Assembly: GCA_015494725.1 (NCBI GenBank)
Contig: WGAR01000073.1
Coordinates: 1 to 9,766, forward strand
Length of the DNA: 9,766 nucleotides
Origin: Thermodesulfobacteriaceae bacterium
Lineage (GTDB): Bacteria; Desulfobacterota; Thermodesulfobacteria; Thermodesulfobacteriales; Thermodesulfobacteriaceae
Direction of reading: 5' to 3'
Below the pieces are notes generated by a model. It did not search any database. It was not told the DNA's origin and was given only the letters and a program-made list of their open reading frames with translations. Shown in pieces: positions 1-6,050 of the stretch. The position numbers were made by a program, and so were the translations under genes. Positions within the stretch are counted from its first letter, which is position 1; each line of letters begins with the position of its first letter.

Positions 1-149
1 CCGCAAGGTGGGCCCTTATTCTGGGAGAACAGGAACTGCAGGAACAACGCGCCCTGCTCAAGGACCTGACCTCCGGCACCCAGCTTTCCCTGCCCTTTCG
101 GGATCTGGAGGATCTGCTCAACCGCGTCCTGATCGAGATCCTTTTCTGA
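1..149 (+). CDS. hisS: Histidyl-tRNA synthetase, C-terminal fragment (5' end outside window)
   Basis: The frame beginning at base 3 encodes 48 residues before the TGA at 147-149. It reads ARWALILGEQELQ, then LLKDLTSGTQ, and ends LLNRVLIEILF. The ALILGE(Q/D)EL and KDL(T/R)SGxQ blocks are typical of the anticodon-binding domain at the C-terminus of class IIa HisRS, which charges tRNA-His in the cytoplasm. Only the last tenth or so of the protein is here, so the catalytic motifs cannot be checked. The stop overlaps the ATG of the transporter gene by one base (TGATG), suggesting translational coupling. Family assignment rests on this short tail alone. Confidence 0.8.
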   Translation, partial: ARWALILGEQELQEQRALLKDLTSGTQLSLPFRDLEDLLNRVLIEILF

Positions 150-862
150 TGTCGGAAGCCCTTATCCTTTTCACCGCTGCCTTCGTGCATGGTCTGGCCG
201 GATTCGCTTTCGCCCTGCTGGCGGTGCCCTTTCTTTCCTTCTTTCAGCCCCTGGTCCTGGTGGTTCCCCTGGTGGCCCTTTTCGGGTTCACCCTTAATGC
301 CATCATGCTCTGGTGGATGCGGCGGGATTTCCGGATCCGTCCGGTGGCGGGTTTACTTCTGGGAGCCCTTCCGGGGGTCTTTCTGGGGGCCAAAGCCCTG
401 GGATTTTTCCCGGAACGTATTCCCCGTCTGATCCTGGCGGTAACCGTTTCCGGCTACGCCCTGTGGGAGATCTTTCATCCCGGCTCCACCCGGGGGCGAA
501 TTTCCCCCGCCTGGGGACCGATCTTCGGACTGGCCGCGGGGTTCCTGGGAGGTCTCCTCAATACACCGGGGCCTCCGGTGGTTATTTACGTTAGCCTTCT
601 GGAAATGCAGAAAGACGCCCTGAAGAGCGCCCTGCAGGGGACCTTTCTCCTTCTGGTGGGAGGCGTGATTCTGGCCCACGGTCTTTACGGAAACCTTACC
701 CCTGCGGTCTGGCACCTCTACGGCCGCTATCTGCCCGCGGTACTGGCCGGGATGATTCTGGGCCAGATCCTTTATTTTCGACTGGGAGAACGTTCTTACC
801 GGCGTTTAGTCCATTTTTTGCTCTTACTTTCTGCCGGTGCATCTCTTATCAGGTCTTTTTGA
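149..862 (+). CDS. TauE/SafE (TSUP, former DUF81) family membrane transporter
   Basis: This 237-residue hydrophobic protein has about seven or eight predicted membrane segments (roughly residues 4-30, 33-56, 65-84, 90-108, 122-148, 160-182, 193-211, 217-234). The two-half layout of the TSUP family is visible: an N-terminal HGLAGFAFAL motif (14-23) and a second-half motif GLAAGFLGGLLNTPGPPVVIY (127-147) with the family's conserved GPP near 141-143. TSUP members move sulfite, sulfonates or other small sulfur or organic anions across the inner membrane. The substrate cannot be read from sequence. I chose ATG 149 because it overlaps the hisS stop and the protein then begins directly with a membrane segment. 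The same frame stays open upstream to base 8, but that stretch is hisS in another frame. Proximity to the sulfur cluster at 925-3485 makes a sulfur substrate attractive, but this is inference. Confidence 0.8.
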   Translation: MSEALILFTAAFVHGLAGFAFALLAVPFLSFFQPLVLVVPLVALFGFTLNAIMLWWMRRDFRIRPVAGLLLGALPGVFLGAKALGFFPERIPRLILAVTVSGYALWEIFHPGSTRGRISPAWGPIFGLAAGFLGGLLNTPGPPVVIYVSLLEMQKDALKSALQGTFLLLVGGVILAHGLYGNLTPAVWHLYGRYLPAVLAGMILGQILYFRLGERSYRRLVHFLLLLSAGASLIRSF

Positions 863-868
863 GCGCTC

Positions 869-897
869 TTGCCGAGAGGGGGCAATCGGGATAGATT
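869..897 (+). promoter_or_regulatory. Candidate sigma-70-type promoter for the CBS/DUF39/LarE cluster
   Basis: TTGCCG at 869-874 and TAGATT at 892-897 are separated by exactly 17 bases, each matching the -35 and -10 consensus at four of six positions. It lies in the only gap of any size (863-924) between the transporter gene and the next gene, and would give a short leader before the TTG start at 925. The -35 overlaps a short inverted repeat (TTGCC 869-873 / GGCAA 881-885) that could be an operator or chance. This is a consensus match by eye only. Confidence 0.35.
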
Positions 898-924
898 GGG
901 TTAAAAGCCGCTAGGGGAGAGGGA

Positions 925-1521
925 TTGAAGGTCAAACACTGGATGGTGAAAGAAGTGGTCACCGTTTCCCCGGAGGCCACCCTGGAGGAAGCTATTCAGC
1001 TCATGAAGCGGCACGCTATAAGACACCTTCCGGTCACCCGGGGCGATAGGCTTCTGGGGCTGGTTACCGAGAGCAGCATTCGTCAGTATGCTCGTCTGGA
1101 GGAGTTGAGCCGGATGGTGCGGGAGGTGATGATCCTCAATCCCATCACCGTTTCTCCGGAAGCCACGGTGGACGAGGCGGCCCGGTTGATCTATCGCTAC
1201 AAGATCGGGGGCCTTCCGGTGGTGGAGAACCATCGGCTGGTGGGGATCATCACCATCACCGATCTACTGGAGGCCTTTATCGAGTTGATGGGGTTGTTGC
1301 GATCCAGCTCCAGGCTGGACGTTATTCCCCGGGAGCCGGAGGGTCTGGATGAGGTCCTGGACATCATCCGGCAGTACGGAGGCCGGGTCATCTCCATCGG
1401 AATGGATGTAAGCCCCGGAGGGGAGAAGATCTATTACATCCGTCTGGAGAAGTTACCGGTAGAGCCCCTGGCCTCGGCGCTGGAGGTCTCGGGGCATCGA
1501 GTAATCTCCATAGTGGATTAG
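925..1521 (+). CDS. Two-CBS-domain protein with C-terminal ACT-like domain (AcuB-like), putative ligand sensor
   Basis: This soluble protein has 198 residues. CBS domain 1 spans about residues 4-58 (WMVKEVVTVSPEATLEEA, then HLPVTRGDRLLGLVTE). CBS domain 2 spans about 66-120 (VMILNPITVSPEATVDEA, then GGLPVVENHRLVGIIT, ITDLL). Residues about 128-198 form an ACT-like fold (SSRLDVIPREPEGLDEVLDIIRQ followed by alternating strands). CBS pairs bind adenosyl ligands such as AMP, ATP or SAM, and ACT domains often bind amino acids, so the protein looks like a small-molecule sensor with no catalytic domain. The start is TTG at 925, preceded by AGGGGAG (913-919) at 5-base spacing. The next ATG (943) would cut into the first CBS strand. 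It ends 9 bp before the DUF39 gene, implying co-translation. The ligand is unknown; SAM is the most plausible guess from the archaeal DUF39-CBS fusion. Confidence 0.85.
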   Translation: MKVKHWMVKEVVTVSPEATLEEAIQLMKRHAIRHLPVTRGDRLLGLVTESSIRQYARLEELSRMVREVMILNPITVSPEATVDEAARLIYRYKIGGLPVVENHRLVGIITITDLLEAFIELMGLLRSSSRLDVIPREPEGLDEVLDIIRQYGGRVISIGMDVSPGGEKIYYIRLEKLPVEPLASALEVSGHRVISIVD

Positions 1522-1530
1522 GAGGGGGAG

Positions 1531-2730
1531 ATGGGAGAGTTTAAGGTCCAGAAGAGTATTGAGGAGATCAACGAGAAGATTCGCCGGGGAGAGGCGGTGG
1601 TGGTTACCGCCGAGGAGATGGTTCGGATAGTGAAGGAGGTCGGTCCGGTGGAGGCGGCGCGGGAGGTGGACGTGGTCACCACCGGGACCTTCTCTCCCAT
1701 GTGTTCCTCCGGGGCCTTTATCAATTTCGGGCACCCTGTTCCCACCATCAAGGCCTATCGGGTCTGGTTGAACGGGGTTCCGGCCTATGCGGGGCTGGCG
1801 GCGGTGGATATCTACATCGGGGCCACGGAGCCGGCCGAAGATGACCCCCTGAACAAGGTCTTCCCCGGGGAGTTTCGTTACGGCGGAGGGCACGTGATCC
1901 ACGATCTGGTGGCCGGAAAGAAGGTGCATCTCCGGGCCATTGCTTACGGTACCCATTGTTATCCCCGTAAGGAATACGAGACCGAGATCACCCTCAAGGA
2001 TCTACCCTATGCCGTGCTCTGCAATCCCCGGAATGCCTACCAGAATTATAACTGTGCGATCAACCTCTCGGAAAAGACCCTTTACACCTATATGGGAATT
2101 CTGAGGCCGCATGCTGGAAACGCCAATTATGCCACCGCCGGGCAGCTCTCTCCCCTTCTCAAGGATCCCTATCTCAAGACCATCGGCATAGGCACGCGCA
2201 TCTTTCTGGGGGGAGCCAAGGGGTATGTAATCTATGCCGGCACCCAGCACAACATGAACGTAAAACGTACGGACAAAGGGGTACCCTTTACCCCGGCGGC
2301 CACCCTCATGGTCCTGGGGAATCTCAAGGAGATGGACCCCCGCTGGGTGGTGGGGACCAGTCATCTGGGCTACGGCTGTTCCATGGCCGTGGGGCTGGGT
2401 ATCCCCATTCCCATCCTCAACGAAGAGGTGGCCCGTTACGCGGGGCTTAGCGACGAGGAGATCTTTACCCAGATAGTGGATTACGCCTACGATTATCCCA
2501 ACGGGATCAAGCGCAACTACGGGGTGGTAAGTTACGCGGAGCTTAAGAGCGGAAAGATCAAGGTCCTGGACAAGGAAGTGCCTACGGTGCCTATTTCAAG
2601 CTATGTGCGGGCCCGGGAGATCGCGGAGATCCTGAAGGGCTGGATCAAGCGCGGGGAGATGCTTCTTACCGAGCCGGTGGCCCCTATTCCCGGAGCGGAG
2701 CTCTTTCCTTTCCGGCCCAGGAAACAGTGA
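1531..2730 (+). CDS. DUF39 (COG1900) homocysteine biosynthesis protein, L-aspartate semialdehyde sulfurtransferase family
   Basis: This 399-residue protein is colinear with the DUF39 family: KSIEEINEKIR at the N-terminus, VVTTGTFSPMCSSGAFINFGHPVP (48-71), GGGHVIHDLVAGKKVHLRAIAYGTHCYPR (118-146), then a GTRIFLGGAKGYV block. Family members in methanogens (MA1821) and Desulfovibrio form homocysteine from aspartate semialdehyde and a reduced sulfur donor, bypassing O-acyl-homoserine. Cys58 and Cys143 fit the two catalytic cysteines reported for the Methanosarcina enzyme by context and rough spacing. Cys164 and Cys175 are additional. No C-terminal CBS domain is present, unlike some archaeal homologues, but a CBS protein sits directly upstream. 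The AGGAGGG at 1520-1526 overlaps the previous stop and sets ATG 1531. The 3' end overlaps the LarE-like gene by 4 bp. The ferredoxin/NIL-domain partner known in other species is not in the window. Confidence 0.88.
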   Translation: MGEFKVQKSIEEINEKIRRGEAVVVTAEEMVRIVKEVGPVEAAREVDVVTTGTFSPMCSSGAFINFGHPVPTIKAYRVWLNGVPAYAGLAAVDIYIGATEPAEDDPLNKVFPGEFRYGGGHVIHDLVAGKKVHLRAIAYGTHCYPRKEYETEITLKDLPYAVLCNPRNAYQNYNCAINLSEKTLYTYMGILRPHAGNANYATAGQLSPLLKDPYLKTIGIGTRIFLGGAKGYVIYAGTQHNMNVKRTDKGVPFTPAATLMVLGNLKEMDPRWVVGTSHLGYGCSMAVGLGIPIPILNEEVARYAGLSDEEIFTQIVDYAYDYPNGIKRNYGVVSYAELKSGKIKVLDKEVPTVPISSYVRAREIAEILKGWIKRGEMLLTEPVAPIPGAELFPFRPRKQ

Positions 2731-3485
2731 TCCCCGAGGCCCTGGAGAGGATCCTGCGTTCTTTTCCGGCGGTGGCGGTGGCCCTTTCCGGGGGGGTGGA
2801 CAGTGGGGTGCTGGCCGCTGCGGCGGTGCGCATCCTGGGGCCGGAAAGGGTGAGGACCCTCACCGCGGTAGGGCCCATCTTTCCCTCCGGGGAAGGGCAA
2901 TGGGCCCGCCGGACGGCGGATCTCCTGGGGACGGATCACCGGGAGATCTTCTTTGATCCCCTGGGTCTTCCGGCCTTTCTTCAGAATCCTCCGGACCGAT
3001 GCTATTACTGTAAACGCGAGCTTCTGGTCCGTTTTCGGGAGGAAGCCGGGGGGTGGGTTCTCTGCGACGGTACCCAGGCCGATGACCTGCGAACCGATCG
3101 TCCGGGGCTCAGGGCCCTGCGGGAACTCGGAGTAAGGAGTCCGCTGGCTGAGGCGGGTCTTTCCAAGGAGGAGGTCCGGGCCCTGGCCCGGAATCTGGGG
3201 CTCCCTCAGGCCCGTAAACCTCCTTCCCCCTGTCTGGCCACCCGTTTCCCCCCCGGGGAACCGGTGAGGCGGGAGGCCCTGGAAAGAGTGGCCCGGGCCG
3301 AAGAGATCCTTAGGAAGATGCTGGGTCTTGAGGTCCTCCGGGTGCGGTTTGTGCGCGGTGAGGCCCGCCTGGAGGTACCCCCCTCCGCGATGGAAGCGGT
3401 CTTCGACCGGCGTGGGGAAATTTCCCGGTCTCTTCTGGATTTGGGGTTTAAACGCGTAAGTCTGGACCTTATCGGTTATTTTTAG
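2727..3485 (+). CDS. larE-like: LarE-like PP-loop ATPase, ATP-dependent sulfur transferase family
   Basis: This protein has 252 residues. The PP-loop SGGVDS at 21-26 binds and adenylylates substrate, followed by RCYYCKREL (91-99), VLCDGTQADDLRTDRPGLRAL (111-131), RSPLAEAGLSKEEVRALAR and SPCLATRF (167-174). This order is that of LarE, which donates sulfur while building the nickel-pincer cofactor of lactate racemase. Cys169 in PCLATR aligns with the sacrificial sulfur-donating cysteine of Lactobacillus LarE (ASCSVSSRF there). No cysteine follows it, so C-terminal cluster ligands as in [4Fe-4S]-type LarE are absent. Cys92 and Cys95 form a CxxC. The protein stops at LDLIGYF, about 20 residues short of the lactobacillar protein. 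The start is GTG 2727 within GTGA, overlapping the DUF39 stop, with AGGA at 2719-2722. No larA, larB or larC is visible, so the physiological acceptor is uncertain; other PP-loop sulfur or amide chemistry is possible. Confidence 0.8.
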   Translation: MIPEALERILRSFPAVAVALSGGVDSGVLAAAAVRILGPERVRTLTAVGPIFPSGEGQWARRTADLLGTDHREIFFDPLGLPAFLQNPPDRCYYCKRELLVRFREEAGGWVLCDGTQADDLRTDRPGLRALRELGVRSPLAEAGLSKEEVRALARNLGLPQARKPPSPCLATRFPPGEPVRREALERVARAEEILRKMLGLEVLRVRFVRGEARLEVPPSAMEAVFDRRGEISRSLLDLGFKRVSLDLIGYF

Positions 3486-3491
3486 TAGAAT
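3463..3491 (+). promoter_or_regulatory. Candidate promoter ahead of the PhoU-type gene
   Basis: TGGACC (3463-3468, four of six to the -35 consensus) and TAGAAT (3486-3491, five of six to the -10 consensus) are 17 bases apart. The -35 lies inside the end of the LarE-like gene and the -10 just after its stop, so it could start transcription of phoU-prfB-carA-ribF independently of the sulfur cluster. The GAGGAG ribosome binding site at 3511-3516 follows. A GC palindrome CCGCGG (3496-3501) lies between. This is a consensus match by eye, unproven. Confidence 0.35.
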
Positions 3492-3525
3492 TTTTCCGCG
3501 GGAATAAATCGAGGAGTCAGCCGGA

Positions 3526-4848
3526 ATGAGTATTCTGGTGGAAAGAGATCTGATGGAAATTCGTAACCATCTCCTGGAGATGTGTCATCTGGTGGTGGAG
3601 ATGGTGCGTTCGGCGGTGGTGGCCTTTGAGCGACGGGATCCAGAACTGGCCCGTCGGGTGATCGAACAGGACACCCGGATCGATGAGCTGGATTTGAAGA
3701 TCGACCAGATCTGTCTGGAGACCATTGCCCTCAAGCATCCGGTGGCCAGCGACCTGCGGTTTGTGGTTTCCACCCTGGATATGATCCGGGACCTGGAGCG
3801 TCTGGGTGATCAGGCGGTGAACATTGCCGAAAGGGTGCCCCGGTTACTTTCCCTGCCCCAGGTGTTCACCTGTCCGGTGGACCTTTCGGAGATGGCGCGC
3901 AAGGCCCTGCGTATGCTGGAGGAGGTCATCAACGCCTTTGTGGCCCGCGACGCCCAGAAGGCCCGGGAGATAAAGAGCTGGGACGACGAGGTGGATAGGT
4001 ACAAGAAGATAGTGATCGAACGCATGGTGGAATGCATGGAGAGGAAACCGGAGGTGGTCCGGGCCGGGGTGGAGTATATCATTGTGGCCCAGAATCTGGA
4101 GCGGGTGGCGGATCTGGCCACCAATATGGCCGAGGAGATCATCTATATCGTGGAAGGCAAACTGGTCAAACACGAAGAGGTGATTCCGGAACTCAAACCC
4201 GCGGAGCGTCCGGATCTCTTCGAGCTTCTGGAAAAGCACGCCCGTCTGGTGATAGAATGCACCGAACGTCTCCCCCTGGCGCTGGAGGCCTATTTTCAGC
4301 AGAACACCGGGCGGTTGCGGGAGATCTCCGAGGATATCATTGCCATCGAACGCGAGGCCGATCGACTCAAGCAGAACATCCGGGGGCATCTGCCCTATGG
4401 ACTTATTACCCCGGTGGATAAGTTCGAGCTCTTTCTGTTTCTTAAGGAGCAGGATGCGGTAGCGGATGCCGCCGAGGATATCCTCAAATGGTTAACCTTC
4501 AAGCAGGTGAGGGTTCCGGAAGACCTGGCCCGGGAGATCCTTCGGCTGCTCGAGGAGAACGTGAAAACCGCGGAATATCTGGTTCCCCTGGTGGAGAAGG
4601 CCAAGGTCTATATAGAGCGCGGGGATGATATTTCCCGTCAGGATGCCAAGGAAATCGTCCGTAATATCCGCAAGCGGGAGCATGAAAACGATCTCCTGGC
4701 TACGGAGATCAAGCGCAGGATCTTTACCCTTGATGAGGACTTCTTTAAGGTTTATTTTCTATTAAAGCTTCTGGAATATATCTGTGAGATTTCCGGGCGG
4801 ACAGAGAACGCGGCGGATCTGATGCGAGCTATGATCGCCAAAGCTTAG
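3526..4848 (+). CDS. PhoU-DUF47 fusion protein (four PhoU-like helical repeats)
   Basis: This 440-residue, almost entirely helical soluble protein is about twice the length of PhoU (roughly 220-240). Residues 1-215 are a complete PhoU: LVERDLMEIRNHLLEM at the start, TLDMIRDLERLGDQAVNIAE (83-102) and its repeat NLERVADLATNMAEEI (190-205), both carrying the acidic metal-binding E/DxxxD pattern. Residues about 230-440 resemble DUF47/PhoU_div proteins, with matching repeats FLKEQDAVADAAEDIL (305-320) and ICEISGRTENAADLM (419-433). PhoU proteins restrain phosphate uptake and PhoR signalling; DUF47 proteins accompany Pit-type transporters. No phosphate transporter or two-component genes are in view, so its partner is elsewhere. 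ATG 3526 follows GAGGAG (3511-3516) at 9-base spacing. The gene ends 10 bp before prfB. A regulatory role in phosphate uptake is inferred from the family. Confidence 0.85.
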   Translation: MSILVERDLMEIRNHLLEMCHLVVEMVRSAVVAFERRDPELARRVIEQDTRIDELDLKIDQICLETIALKHPVASDLRFVVSTLDMIRDLERLGDQAVNIAERVPRLLSLPQVFTCPVDLSEMARKALRMLEEVINAFVARDAQKAREIKSWDDEVDRYKKIVIERMVECMERKPEVVRAGVEYIIVAQNLERVADLATNMAEEIIYIVEGKLVKHEEVIPELKPAERPDLFELLEKHARLVIECTERLPLALEAYFQQNTGRLREISEDIIAIEREADRLKQNIRGHLPYGLITPVDKFELFLFLKEQDAVADAAEDILKWLTFKQVRVPEDLAREILRLLEENVKTAEYLVPLVEKAKVYIERGDDISRQDAKEIVRNIRKREHENDLLATEIKRRIFTLDEDFFKVYFLLKLLEYICEISGRTENAADLMRAMIAKA

Positions 4849-4858
4849 GGAGGAGAGG

Positions 4859-6050
4859 ATGATAAAGGCCACCCTTCAGCCTGCGGAGATCAAAAACGAA
4901 CTCCTTCGGGCCGAGGACAAACTTTCCGAGTTAAGGAGGTGTCTTTGACCCGGCTTCTCTGAAGAAACGTCTTTCCGAGCTGGAAAAGGAGATTCTCCGT
5001 CCGGATTTCTGGGATTCTCCCTCCTCTCGAGAGATATTGAAGGAACGTTCCAGGTTGCAGGAGATCCTGTCCCGCTGGGAGGATCTAACCCGGGAGGTGG
5101 AGGATCTACGCGTTCTGTTTGAGCTGGCCCTGGAGGAAGGTGACGAGGAGACCCTTCTGGAGGTCCAGAAGGGGCTGGCCAAACTGCGGCGGGATCTGGA
5201 GGAGGAAGAACTGCGGATCCTTCTTTCCGGGGAACATGATCATTCCCATGCCATTGTAACCATTCACGCCGGAGCCGGAGGTACCGAGGCCCAGGACTGG
5301 GTGGAGATGCTTTTGCGGATGTACACGCGCTGGGCGGAAAAGAAGGGCTATCGGATTCGGGTGGTGGATCTCCTTCCCGGGGAGGAAGCCGGACTCAAGT
5401 ATGTGACCTTCATGGTGGAGGGGCCCTATGCCTACGGGTACCTCAAGGCCGAAAAGGGGGTCCATCGATTGGTGCGTATTTCCCCTTTTGACGCCAGCGG
5501 TCGCCGGCATACCTCCTTTGCCTCGGTCACGGTGATTCCGGAGATAGAGGAAAATATCGAGATTGAGATCCGTCCGGAGGATCTGCGCATTGAGACCATG
5601 CGGGCCTCAGGGCACGGGGGCCAGCACGTAAACAAGACCGAGACCGCGGTGCGTATCACCCATCTTCCCACCGGGATCGTGGTCACCTGTCAGAACGAAC
5701 GCAGTCAGCATCTGAACAAGGCCACGGCCCTGAAGATTCTCAAGGCCCGGCTTTACGAACTGGAACGGCGTAAACTGGAAGAGAAGAAGGCCCAGCTGGC
5801 CGGAGAGAAGAAGGAAATCGCCTGGGGAAGCCAGATTCGCTCCTATATCCTTCAGCCCTACCGTCTGGTGAAGGACCATCGCACCGGTTACGAGACCGGC
5901 AATGTGGAGGCGGTTCTGGATGGCGAGATAGACCCCTTCATTCGGACCTATCTTCTTAGTCAGGCCGGCAGGGGTGGGGAGATGTCGGGATGGTCCGGTC
6001 CCGGTCCCCGAACGGAGAAGAAGGCGGAGGAGGTGCGTCTTGGCCCGTAA
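4859..6050 (+). CDS. prfB: Peptide chain release factor 2, expressed by programmed +1 frameshift
   Basis: The coding sequence is join(4859..4945, 4947..6050), giving 396 residues. A 29-codon first frame (MIKATLQPAEIK through LRRCL) ends in TGA at 4946-4948. Skipping base 4946 continues as DPASLKKRLSELEKEI. The product has the SPF codon-recognition motif (208-210) that reads UGA/UAA, and GGQ (253-255) in ASGHGGQHVNK, which triggers peptidyl-tRNA hydrolysis on the ribosome. The Ala at 249 corresponds to E. coli Ala246. E. coli RF2 has 365 residues; the excess is mainly a C-terminal tail of about 25-30 residues after IRTYLLSQAGRGG, rich in Gly, Pro and charged residues. ATG 4859 is preceded by GGGAGGAGAGG, which starts at the end of the PhoU-type gene. 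The tail overlaps carA by 11 bp. Cellular RF2 level should autoregulate expression through the frameshift. Confidence 0.95.
4933..4949 (+). promoter_or_regulatory. prfB programmed +1 frameshift site
   Basis: An internal Shine-Dalgarno AAGGAGG (4933-4939) stands three bases before the slippery codon CTT (4943-4945), followed by the in-frame stop TGA and then C (4946-4949). This is the canonical RF2 arrangement (compare AGGGGG-TAT-CTT-TGA-C in E. coli): scarce RF2 makes the ribosome pause at UGA, and tRNA-Leu slips from CUU to UUU. All elements and spacings are intact. Confidence 0.96.
6026..6042 (+). promoter_or_regulatory. Ribosome binding site that fixes a TTG start for carA
   Basis: GGAGGAGG at 6026-6033, inside the last codons of prfB, stands six bases before TTG 6040-6042. 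This is the strongest Shine-Dalgarno match near the carA N-terminus. The in-frame ATG at 6073 has no comparable site and would remove the N-terminal residues before MLEDG. The upstream part of the open frame (from 5974) encodes an arginine-rich shadow of prfB. Confidence 0.75.

Noticed and set aside
8..148. Upstream extension of the transporter reading frame (about 47 residues)
   Set aside because: It is Gly/Pro/Arg-rich and lacks membrane character, and the same bases encode a recognisable hisS C-terminus in another frame.
869..885. TTGCC / GGCAA inverted repeat as a terminator after the transporter gene
   Set aside because: Five-base-pair stem with no following T run. At most a small operator overlapping the candidate promoter.
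3496..3501. CCGCGG palindrome before the PhoU-type gene as a regulator site
   Set aside because: Six bases is too short to distinguish from chance in GC-rich DNA.
3844..4389. Open frame antisense to the PhoU-type gene
   Set aside because: No recognisable motif, no ribosome binding site, and the plus-strand protein is well supported.
4946..4948. prfB as a pseudogene because of the in-frame TGA
   Set aside because: The surrounding SD-CTT-TGA-C signal is the standard programmed frameshift and the downstream frame is intact to the end.
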